Source: Methanosphaera sp. rholeuAM130 | GTDB lineage: Archaea > Methanobacteriota > Methanobacteria > Methanobacteriales > Methanobacteriaceae | Assembly (NCBI GenBank): GCA_003266065.1 | Contig: MUZY01000124.1 | Location: forward strand, 1 to 6,036 | Length of the DNA stretch: 6,036 nt | Direction of reading: 5' to 3' | Part shown: positions 1 to 6,036 of the stretch, piece by piece | How the letters are laid out: the number at the start of each line of letters is the position of its first letter | Numbering within the stretch: the first letter of the stretch is position 1 | Position numbers and translations under genes: made by a program | Notes under the pieces: model-generated | Databases searched by the model: none | Told to the model about the DNA's origin: nothing | What the model saw: the letters and a program-made list of their open reading frames with translations, nothing else

Positions 1-43
1 TATTTATAAAAAAAGTGAAATATCAAAAAAAGTATGGAAAAAC
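1..43 (-). terminator. Oligo-T terminator region downstream of the DNA ligase
   Basis: Read on the minus strand, the sequence after the ligase stop has three T runs: 5 T at 42-38, 7 T at 31-25 and 7 T at 14-8. Archaeal RNA polymerase terminates at T-rich stretches in the non-template strand without needing a strong hairpin, so serial T runs 45-80 bases after a stop codon suit a terminator of the DUF2971-ligase unit. I saw no convincing stem-loop before them. In this AT-rich DNA some T runs arise by chance, and the neighbouring gene to the left is not visible. Confidence 0.55.
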
Positions 44-88
44 TGAATAGAAATGGGAGGATGTCAAACACGTCCCCAAGTATAACAT

Positions 89-1765
89 TTAAGAGTTCTG
101 CAACTCTATCATCTGATGAAGCTTGTCAATCGTGTCAACCTGATCCAATCCTATATCATCACGCACCCTCTTTATTGCAGGAAAACGCAGCGAATAACCC
201 GCCTCGTATTCATTGCTTTCAACTATTTCGCTGTAGGCCACTTCAAGTATAACCGCCGGCTTGAATACAACGGTCTGCTCCGACGTTGAAATTATGTATT
301 CCTGCATACGCTCCGTCATTGTAGCAAGCATTTCATCATCCATCCCCGTTGCAGCATGTACAAGCGTCTTGTATTCCCCGCTGTCCTCATCATATAACGA
401 CAAGAGATATGATCCGAAGAACTTGGCACGCTTACCCTTACCGTAGATACCTCCGGTTATCACGCAGTCAAGAGTCTCGCGTATCGGCTTGTATTTAAGC
501 ATTGCCTTTCCACGCTTTCCTGGCGAGTATGGACTTTGAACGTCCTTGAACATTATTCCTTCATGTCCTGCTTCTATTGACCAGTCGAACAATTTCTCGG
601 CATCCTTATAGTTTTCACAAGTTACCTCCTTCATTGTACTTAACTCAACATTATCCGATTGACGTACTATCTTTTCCAATAGTTTGCGCCTTTTGTCCAG
701 GGAGTCCTCGGCCGTCGGCTTTTTGTAGTAGAGTACGTCAAACAAAAACAACTTGAGCGGAACCTCATCAATCATCTTCTCGATGTCATATTTTCGTTTT
801 ACCCTCTGCAGGATGTACTGGAAGGATATAGGTTTTCCATCCTTTGTTGCTATCACTTCCCCCTCCACGATAAAGTCAACGTCACCTATTGCATCCTCAA
901 CGTATCCGACTATCTCGGGCAGTGCATTTGTAACGTTTTCAAGTCGTCTGGTAAATATCTTTGTTACACCGTCAAAGTGATGAATCTGTACCCTTATTCC
1001 ATCATACTTGGTTTCACATATCACTTCACCCATTTCCTTTATGCTTTCTTTTATTCCGGGACTTAACTGTGCAAGCATCGGACGTATTGGCTTTCCGGGT
1101 TGTATTGTTAAACTTTTAACCGATTCAACAGATTCTGTAGCTCTTCTTGCTACCTCTCCCAGGTCATTTGAGAGCATGTATGCCCTGTCGATTATTTCCT
1201 TGTCGATATCGTATGCCTGGGCTATCGCATCGACCAGGGTTCCTTCACCTACTCCTATGCGAAGTCTCTCGGTTATCGTACGAGTAATGTATTTGGCCTC
1301 TATGGGCTCTGCGGATGTATACAATTCCAACAGATAGTTCAATTTCTTGTTTTGTGACTTGCTTCCGGTTATTTCTTCGGTTTTTCTTAGATTGCTTATT
1401 ACCTTTGACACGGTCAACGGTACTTTGAAGAAGGTTACCTGTTTGTTGTTTGCCACCAGTTCTTCGGTTATTTCCCCCATGTCCCCAACCGATGCTAACT
1501 TGTCCTCTATGATGGTGGTGTTTTCACCGAGCAGTTTAGAGAGTGCCTTGATGATTAATTGAGTGGAAATACCCATCTCCTTCTCGCTCCATGGAGGAAA
1601 TATCTTTCCCTGAAGAAGAAGTGTTATGTCATAGGTTATCTCGGGATCGTTTTCTTTGATATCCTTCAGAAAATCGGCTATGATGTCCCTCTTTTCCAGG
1701 CGTGCCGATGTTGATGCTATCTTTTCATATACTTCTACCAGTTTTATGTATGATGTTTTGGTCAT
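89..1765 (-). CDS. lig: ATP-dependent DNA ligase
   Basis: This enzyme seals 5'-phosphate/3'-hydroxyl nicks in duplex DNA, using ATP through a covalent lysyl-AMP intermediate. It acts in Okazaki fragment joining and excision repair, normally on the PCNA clamp. From the ATG at 1765 the protein has 558 residues, close to the roughly 550-600 usual for archaeal ligases. Domains are an N-terminal helical DNA-binding domain (about 1-220), a nucleotidyltransferase domain (about 225-430) and a C-terminal OB fold (about 431-558). Motif I is ETKYDG with adenylated Lys253. Motif III is VEGE (Glu301, Glu303), motif IIIa is KLFLFDVLYY (338-347), motif IV is EGIMFKD (402-408), motif V is AMLKYKP with Lys424 and Lys426, and motif VI is RFPAIKRVRDD (527-537). 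All are intact. A GTG at 1774 gives three more residues, but GTGAT there looks like the Shine-Dalgarno sequence for the ATG. The gene follows DUF2971 with a 9-base gap, so it is probably co-transcribed and translationally coupled; TATA-like stretches near 1790-1798 and 1825 could be internal promoters. Confidence 0.97.
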   Translation of the reverse strand: MTKTSYIKLVEVYEKIASTSARLEKRDIIADFLKDIKENDPEITYDITLLLQGKIFPPWSEKEMGISTQLIIKALSKLLGENTTIIEDKLASVGDMGEITEELVANNKQVTFFKVPLTVSKVISNLRKTEEITGSKSQNKKLNYLLELYTSAEPIEAKYITRTITERLRIGVGEGTLVDAIAQAYDIDKEIIDRAYMLSNDLGEVARRATESVESVKSLTIQPGKPIRPMLAQLSPGIKESIKEMGEVICETKYDGIRVQIHHFDGVTKIFTRRLENVTNALPEIVGYVEDAIGDVDFIVEGEVIATKDGKPISFQYILQRVKRKYDIEKMIDEVPLKLFLFDVLYYKKPTAEDSLDKRRKLLEKIVRQSDNVELSTMKEVTCENYKDAEKLFDWSIEAGHEGIMFKDVQSPYSPGKRGKAMLKYKPIRETLDCVITGGIYGKGKRAKFFGSYLLSLYDEDSGEYKTLVHAATGMDDEMLATMTERMQEYIISTSEQTVVFKPAVILEVAYSEIVESNEYEAGYSLRFPAIKRVRDDIGLDQVDTIDKLHQMIELQNS

Positions 1766-1769
1766 GTCT

Positions 1770-1774
1770 ATCAC
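1770..1774 (-). promoter_or_regulatory. Ribosome binding site that decides the ligase start
   Basis: On the minus strand the junction reads TAA GTGAT AGAC ATG. GTGAT pairs with the conserved 3' end of archaeal 16S rRNA (anti-SD AUCACCUCC) and lies 4 bases before the ATG at 1765, a good distance for this part of the SD. The in-frame GTG at 1774, which would extend the protein by three residues, is therefore more likely part of the SD than the start codon. The SD directly abuts the upstream stop codon, which favours coupling to DUF2971 translation. Confidence 0.6.
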
Positions 1775-3025
1775 TTATATCAATGATTTGTATAAAATGC
1801 CGTTTCCCTCTTTTATCCTGAATATTTTCACGTCATTTTTTGTTGCAAGAGTGTTGTATTGTTCTATTTTGTCTTCGGGGAAGTTTAGACCCAGATATAA
1901 TGCTTCGGGTTTTAAGAAGTTAACTTCTATTTCATCATCGGTGATGGAGTATACGTTTTCGAGGTCGTCTTTTATCAAATCAAATATCTCCCGGGATTCG
2001 AGCAGATTAACCACTTCACTTATAATTGATTTATAATCATATTCGAGGTATTGGCCATCCATTGAAAGGTAGTCTTTATTGGTTTTCTCCAGTATCTTTG
2101 GATGATTCATTACTTTCTCGTATGCCGGCTGCAGTATCCTATCGAGGATAGAATACTCCTTTTCATCATATTTATATGAGTAAATGTATTCCCATCCGTT
2201 GTCCTCATCGTTGATGTCATCGTCTATCTTTATCAAGCTGGCACAGTAGGCGTTGTATATGTCATAACTAAAATCGTCACGGGACAATTCGTGACTTGAG
2301 TATACTACGGGAAAGAGTTTTGAGAGGTGATACGCGTTTATCTGGGATATTTCCTTGAAGTCATATGTCAGGCATATTCCTTCATGATCATTTGCATACT
2401 TTTTCCATGTGTGTATCTTATTATATGGAGTCTGGAATGTTTGCGTGTATATGTTGTCCTGGTAGAGCTTCATCGTAAAGTAGGTGTTGACCAGTACAAA
2501 GATAATCTGCTGATTGATAAATCCGTTCATCGTGTTTTTCCATTTGATTTGGTCATCAGAAGTCATCTCTCCGGTATCCTTTGAGTAGACTAAGGTCATT
2601 AGTTTGATGAATGGAAAATCTGCCTTTTCGATTATGTCCTTTTCGTCATCTTTAAGAAAATTTGGATCCTCGAGTTTCAGGTTTTCTATTTGCTGACCGG
2701 TAACATTATTCAGCTGTTCTTTTATGAGTTTTTCATAGTTTATTTTGATTATATCGCCGTTATAGTTTTTTGATAATTTAGCTTTCCTTAGTTTAATCTT
2801 TGAAGTGCACAATTCATCGACGTCTACGTTGTCCGTATCAGTATAGAACTTTGCAACAACCGGCGGAAAGTGTTCAAACTTTAATTTATCCGCCTTTTCC
2901 AAATCTTCTCTTGTGTTTTCCTGCCTTGAAAATATTTCAAAAAAATCCATTTTCCATTCCTTGTTTAAAGACTCTTCTAACATATTGTAATTCCCCATAT
3001 ACTTATTTTTTGTGAATGATTTCAT
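1775..3025 (-). CDS. DUF2971 family protein of unknown function
   Basis: This is a 416-residue soluble, acidic protein with no signal peptide or clear membrane segment. I assign it to DUF2971 from motifs in the expected order. First is a central W-x2-YA-x2-HxG block (Trp207, Tyr210, His214, Gly216) followed by ICLTYDF (217-223), resembling the family's MWxHYAxxHxG-cxxxyd signature. Next come LFPVVYS (237-243), a WEY...KYDEKEY segment (278-291) resembling the family's W-x-yEkEyR, then LYLGLN (376-381) and a terminal IFRI strand (401-404). The usual N-terminal FNDPFE-like motif is degenerate here (KNYNGD, 86-91). The family has no established biochemical role, so none is assigned. The gene is first in a probable operon with the ligase and is more AT-rich than its neighbours, suggesting acquisition or relaxed composition. 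Start uncertain: the ATG at 3025 has no Shine-Dalgarno sequence, which could fit a nearly leaderless mRNA; in-frame Met10, Met15 and Met26 are alternatives. CDS near certain; family assignment likely. Confidence 0.8.
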   Translation of the reverse strand: MKSFTKNKYMGNYNMLEESLNKEWKMDFFEIFSRQENTREDLEKADKLKFEHFPPVVAKFYTDTDNVDVDELCTSKIKLRKAKLSKNYNGDIIKINYEKLIKEQLNNVTGQQIENLKLEDPNFLKDDEKDIIEKADFPFIKLMTLVYSKDTGEMTSDDQIKWKNTMNGFINQQIIFVLVNTYFTMKLYQDNIYTQTFQTPYNKIHTWKKYANDHEGICLTYDFKEISQINAYHLSKLFPVVYSSHELSRDDFSYDIYNAYCASLIKIDDDINDEDNGWEYIYSYKYDEKEYSILDRILQPAYEKVMNHPKILEKTNKDYLSMDGQYLEYDYKSIISEVVNLLESREIFDLIKDDLENVYSITDDEIEVNFLKPEALYLGLNFPEDKIEQYNTLATKNDVKIFRIKEGNGILYKSLI

Positions 3026-3047
3026 TCATGACTATTTTTTCTTGTGT

Positions 3048-3064
3048 TCAATATTATATTATAC
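3048..3064 (-). promoter_or_regulatory. Possible TATA box for the DUF2971-ligase unit
   Basis: On the minus strand this reads TATAATATAATATTGA. An archaeal transcript starts about 25 bases after the TATA centre, which would place the start near 3033, only a few bases before the ATG at 3025. That would give a nearly leaderless mRNA, consistent with the absence of a Shine-Dalgarno sequence there. The AT-rich background makes such boxes frequent, and the box at 3081-3092, almost symmetrical, could also serve this direction with a longer leader. Confidence 0.4.
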
Positions 3065-3078
3065 TTCCAAGTAAAAAA

Positions 3079-3092
3079 ATTTTTATATATAA
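3079..3092 (+). promoter_or_regulatory. Probable TATA box of polC
   Basis: TTTATATATAA preceded by a run of A (GTAAAAAAAT, 3071-3080, a possible BRE) is the best match to the archaeal BRE/TATA arrangement in this spacer. Transcription would begin about 25 bases downstream, near 3110-3115, leaving a 5' leader of about 75-80 bases before the polC ATG. A second TATA-like stretch at 3124-3138 would give a leader of about 30 bases and cannot be excluded. Confidence 0.5.
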
Positions 3093-3105
3093 TTTTGTGA
3101 CAAAA
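3093..3105. promoter_or_regulatory. 13-bp dyad TTTTGT-G-ACAAAA beside the polC TATA box
   Basis: TTTTGT and ACAAAA are perfect 6-base inverted arms around one central G. The dyad directly follows the putative TATA box and lies between it and the predicted transcription start, where archaeal repressors typically bind to block polymerase or TFB recruitment. It could be an operator. Short AT-rich dyads also arise by chance, so this is a candidate only, and no regulator is identified. Confidence 0.3.
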
Positions 3106-3178
3106 AATGAATAGTACAGAATACAATATAATAATATAGACTAAATAAAATATCATGATAAAAAAATAATTCACTAAT

Positions 3179-3185
3179 GGGAGGT
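3179..3185 (+). promoter_or_regulatory. Ribosome binding site of polC
   Basis: GGGAGGT lies five bases before the ATG at 3191 and is strongly complementary to the archaeal 16S rRNA 3' end. It fixes the polC start with good confidence and contrasts with the DUF2971 gene, which has no comparable site. Confidence 0.85.
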
Positions 3186-3190
3186 TAAAG

Positions 3191-6036
3191 ATGGACTATT
3201 TTCAAATGCTTGAGGAAAAGACGCACAAATTGTATGACATAGCAAGAGAAGCCAGAAAACAGGGAAAGGATTTGGAACTGGAACCGGAAATTCCGTTGGC
3301 AAAAGACCTGGCCGAACGTGTAGAGGGGCTTGTGGGTCCTGAAGGCGTGGCAAAACGTATCAAGGAACTGGAAAAGTCAATGAGCCGTGAAGAGGTAGCA
3401 TTCCAGATAGCCAAGGAGATTGCCACGAAGGATGATGTTCCGGGTGCTAAAAACAACTATGAAGTCCAGGAAGCTAACGCCGACAGTGCCATTCGTACGG
3501 CACTTGCAATCCTTACGGAAGGAGTTGTGGCAGCACCGCTGGAAGGTATCGCTAAGGTTAAGATTAAGGACAATCCCGACGGCGGCAAGTGTTTCGGAGT
3601 TTACTTTGCCGGCCCTATCCGTAGTGCCGGTGGTACTGCAGCTGCACTGGCCGTGCTTCTTGGAGATTATATCCGAATAGCACAGGGACTTGACAGATAT
3701 AAGCCTACGGATGACGAGATCGAGCGATACGTTGAAGAGGTGGAGCTCTATGAATCGGAGGTTACCAATCTCCAGTATTCACCTACGCCGGAAGAGGTTA
3801 GGCTTGCAATCAGGGGAATTCCAGTGGAGGTAACCGGTGAGCCTACAGATCAGATAGAAGTTCAGAATAGGGACTTGCCACGTGTAGAAACTAACAATAT
3901 TCGTGGTGGGGCACTTCTTGCTATGGCAGAGGGAGTTATCCAGAAATCCCGTAAGATACTTAAGTACGCAAGCACGTTAAAGATTGACGGATGGAGTTGG
4001 CTGGAATACTTCACGGCACCTAAAAGCGAGAAGAAGGAGGACAAGAAAGAGGAGAAAAAGGATAAGCCCAAGAAGAAGGCCAAATACCTGGAGGATATTA
4101 TTGGTGGAAGACCGGTATTGTCCTATCCGGGTGCCAAGGGCGGTTTCAGATTAAGATATGGTAGAACGCGTGACAGCGGCCTTGCTTCGATGGCCATTCA
4201 TCCTGCGACAATGGAAATTATAGAATTTCTTGCCGTCGGTACACAGATGAAAATTGAAAAGCCGGGTAAGGGTAATTGTGTTGTGCCGTGCGACTCCATT
4301 GAAGGACCTATCGTCAAACTTAAAAATGGTGATGTCATACAGGTAACGAATATTCCACAGGCCATTAAGATTAGAAGGGACCTTCAGGAGATATTGTTCG
4401 TGGGCGATATGCTCGTGGCCTTCGGTGAATACCTTAGGGGTAACATTCCACTTGATGCATCCTGCTGGTGTGAGGAATGGTGGGCTCAGGAAGTTGAAGA
4501 CTCAGAATACTTCAAGGACACCCATGACGACTTTGACATAGGATTCAAGGAAGAACTGGAACTGAATGAATTGTTGAAACTGGATATAGATATTCATAAG
4601 GCCATTGAAATAGCCCAGAAAACCGATACTCCACTGCATCCGAAGTACACATATTACTATCATGATATTACAAAGGAAGAGATGAATAACCTAAGGGACT
4701 ATTTGTATTCCCTGATTGAAAGTCCCGACAAAGTGTTCAATGTGGATATGAACAGAATACCAATCGATTATCATAAAAGGATTATAGAGGTTCTCGGAAT
4801 CTGCCATCACGTAAACAACAACTCACTTGTAATGAGCAATGATGACTTGTATGCACTTATGTATACCGTACCTAAACGCCTGACTGATGATGAGGATATC
4901 ACGACACTTGAAGCTGTTAACAAAAACAGTCCCGTTAAGATAAAGGCCAAGGCACCGGTGTTTATCGGCGGCCGTATGGGCAGACCGGAAAAGACGAAGG
5001 AAAGGCTCATGAAACCTGCTCCTCATTCATTATTCCCTATAGGTAACTATGCGGGCAATATCCGTAATATCGTCGAAGCGGCAAAGAAAGGTACAATCAA
5101 GGTTGACCTGGCCAAATGCAGGTGTACCAATCCGGACTGTATGGTCACATCATTCAAGTCAATATGTCCCGTATGCGGTTCCAGAACGGAGCTTCAGAAT
5201 TCAGGAGCATCAAATATCAAACTGGGCAAGTTGCTGGCAGATGCATTTGAAAGTGTGAAGGTTAGACGTTTGGATGAGGTTAAGGGAGTTAAGGGATTAA
5301 TTTCTCAGGACAAATTCCCGGAACCTCTGGAAAAGGGAATATTGCGTGCCAAAAATCAGGTGTTTACATATCGTGACGGTACGGTAAGACATGATTCCAC
5401 TGATTTGCCTTTGACCCACTTTATTCCACGTGAGATTGGCGTGCCACATGAAAAGATTATTGAAATGGGTTATACAGAGGATATTTACGGAAATCCGATT
5501 ACTGATGACAATCAAATTATCGAAATTAAGATTCAGGATATTGTAGTGTCTGAAAATTGTGGCGATTATCTGTTGAAGGTCTCCAAGTTCATTGATGACT
5601 TGCTTGTCAAGTATTATCATATGGAGCCGTTCTATAACGCCGAAACCAGACTTGACTTGGTCGGCGAGCTTATAGCCGGTCTTGCACCACACACATCTGC
5701 CGGTGTTCTTGGTAGAATTGTCGGCTTTACAAAGGCTTCCGGCTGTTATGCCCATCCGTATTTCCATTCGGCTAAAAGAAGAAACTGCGACAGTGACGAG
5801 GATGCCGTGATGCTTCTATTGGATGCACTTCTTAACTTTGGAAAAACGTACCTTCCGAGTACCCGTGGTGGCAGTATGGACGCTCCACTGGTTTTAAGTA
5901 TAAGAATCGATCCTGAGGAGATAGACGACGAGTCACACAATATTGACTGTGTCAAAAGAATTCCTCTTGAGATTTATCGAAAAACCGAGGAGGGCGGCGT
6001 AAAACCGTCTGAAGTTAACGAACTTATGGATAATGT
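3191..6036 (+). CDS. polC: DNA polymerase II (family D) large subunit DP2, partial at 3' end
   Basis: DP2 is the catalytic polymerase subunit of the replicative PolD heterodimer; it works with the DP1 proofreading exonuclease subunit and PCNA. The frame is open for 948 codons to the window edge; family members are usually about 1,090-1,250 residues, so roughly the last 10-20% is missing. Visible landmarks: the N-terminal family signature YFAGPIRSAGGT (138-149); a lysine/glutamate-rich linker (277-298); GGRPVLSYPGAKGGFRLRYG (305-324); a zinc-binding Cys cluster (Cys643, 645, 650, 659, 662); APHTSAGVLGRIVGFTKA (832-849); and the catalytic loop AKRRNCDSDED, with Asp867 and Asp869 the expected metal-binding residues of the double-psi beta-barrel site. 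A Ser replaces the Gly I remember between these aspartates in Pyrococcus. The loop is uninterrupted, so the intein found at this site in some Pyrococcus genes is absent. The start is fixed by GGGAGGT five bases upstream. The gene is divergent from the DUF2971-ligase unit. Confidence 0.97.
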   Translation, partial: MDYFQMLEEKTHKLYDIAREARKQGKDLELEPEIPLAKDLAERVEGLVGPEGVAKRIKELEKSMSREEVAFQIAKEIATKDDVPGAKNNYEVQEANADSAIRTALAILTEGVVAAPLEGIAKVKIKDNPDGGKCFGVYFAGPIRSAGGTAAALAVLLGDYIRIAQGLDRYKPTDDEIERYVEEVELYESEVTNLQYSPTPEEVRLAIRGIPVEVTGEPTDQIEVQNRDLPRVETNNIRGGALLAMAEGVIQKSRKILKYASTLKIDGWSWLEYFTAPKSEKKEDKKEEKKDKPKKKAKYLEDIIGGRPVLSYPGAKGGFRLRYGRTRDSGLASMAIHPATMEIIEFLAVGTQMKIEKPGKGNCVVPCDSIEGPIVKLKNGDVIQVTNIPQAIKIRRDLQEILFVGDMLVAFGEYLRGNIPLDASCWCEEWWAQEVEDSEYFKDTHDDFDIGFKEELELNELLKLDIDIHKAIEIAQKTDTPLHPKYTYYYHDITKEEMNNLRDYLYSLIESPDKVFNVDMNRIPIDYHKRIIEVLGICHHVNNNSLVMSNDDLYALMYTVPKRLTDDEDITTLEAVNKNSPVKIKAKAPVFIGGRMGRPEKTKERLMKPAPHSLFPIGNYAGNIRNIVEAAKKGTIKVDLAKCRCTNPDCMVTSFKSICPVCGSRTELQNSGASNIKLGKLLADAFESVKVRRLDEVKGVKGLISQDKFPEPLEKGILRAKNQVFTYRDGTVRHDSTDLPLTHFIPREIGVPHEKIIEMGYTEDIYGNPITDDNQIIEIKIQDIVVSENCGDYLLKVSKFIDDLLVKYYHMEPFYNAETRLDLVGELIAGLAPHTSAGVLGRIVGFTKASGCYAHPYFHSAKRRNCDSDEDAVMLLLDALLNFGKTYLPSTRGGSMDAPLVLSIRIDPEEIDDESHNIDCVKRIPLEIYRKTEEGGVKPSEVNELMDN

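Larger units (their letters stand above)
3026..3190. other. AT-rich divergent intergenic promoter region
   Basis: This 165-base spacer separates the start of the leftward DUF2971-ligase unit from the start of rightward polC, so it must carry promoters for both directions. It is far more AT-rich than the genes and contains several TATA-like stretches (about 3051-3063, 3081-3092 and 3124-3138), a 13-bp dyad (3093-3105) and a 10-bp palindrome (3151-3160). The only open frame I found on the plus strand is a 28-codon one at 3028-3114 with no ribosome binding site, which I do not consider a gene. No tRNA or structured RNA was recognised. Confidence 0.8.

Noticed and set aside
34..252. Plus-strand open frame with GGGAGG near an internal ATG at 61
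   Set aside because: The GGGAGG abuts the ATG with no spacing, and nearly all of the frame is antisense to the conserved ligase C-terminus.
1656..2036. A 126-codon plus-strand open frame spanning the DUF2971-ligase junction
   Set aside because: It is antisense to two well-supported genes and has a low-complexity Ser/Phe-rich product, as expected of a shadow frame.
3028..3114. A 28-codon plus-strand frame in the intergenic region
   Set aside because: It has no ribosome binding site, covers the putative polC TATA box and dyad, and has an AT-driven composition.
3049..3138. Imperfect 15-bp direct repeat (3049-3063 and 3124-3138, 13 of 15 matching)
   Set aside because: Both copies are almost pure A/T, so this similarity is expected from low complexity; each more likely reflects a TATA-like stretch.
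5117..5176. Cys cluster (Cys643-Cys662 of DP2) considered as a separate zinc-finger gene or insertion
   Set aside because: It lies in frame within DP2, where zinc-binding modules are a known family feature.
5297..5767. A 156-codon open frame on the minus strand within polC
   Set aside because: It is fully antisense to the DP2 coding frame, across its conserved catalytic region; its translation resembles no family I know.
5783..5803. Possible intein at the DP2 catalytic loop
   Set aside because: The loop reads straight through from AKRRN to CDSDED with no insertion.

Overview
This is a window of an archaeal chromosome. It carries the large subunit (DP2) of the archaea-specific family D DNA polymerase and an archaeal/eukaryal-type ATP-dependent DNA ligase. 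PolD points to Euryarchaeota. The wording of both proteins, the GGAGG/GTGAT ribosome binding sites and the very AT-rich spacer with TATA-like boxes fit a methanogen of the order Methanobacteriales (Methanobacterium, Methanobrevibacter or Methanosphaera-like). That placement comes from remembered family sequences, not from a search.

Layout: positions 1-88 are the 3' flank of the ligase gene and contain oligo-T runs (read on the minus strand) typical of archaeal termination. Positions 89-1765 (minus) encode a complete ATP-dependent DNA ligase. Positions 1775-3025 (minus) encode a 416-residue protein with the hallmarks of the uncharacterised family DUF2971. Its stop codon lies 9 bases upstream of the ligase ATG, so the two genes probably form one transcription unit, with DUF2971 first. 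Positions 3026-3190 are an AT-rich intergenic region that must hold divergent promoters. From 3191 to the window end (plus) runs polC, encoding DP2. It is open for 948 codons with no stop or frameshift and includes the catalytic aspartate motif; the C-terminal part lies beyond the window.

Two core replication/repair genes (DP2, which extends DNA, and ligase, which seals nicks) thus sit head to head, with a functionally unknown gene between the ligase and its likely promoter. The DUF2971 gene is clearly more AT-rich in sampled lines (about 27-38% GC) than the ligase and polC (about 43-55%). It is the accessory-looking element here. I see no mobile element, CRISPR array, tRNA or rRNA. The most open questions are what the DUF2971 protein does, whether it was inserted upstream of the ligase, and whether a 13-bp dyad next to the polC TATA box is an operator. 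I found no convincing evidence of a wholly new system.
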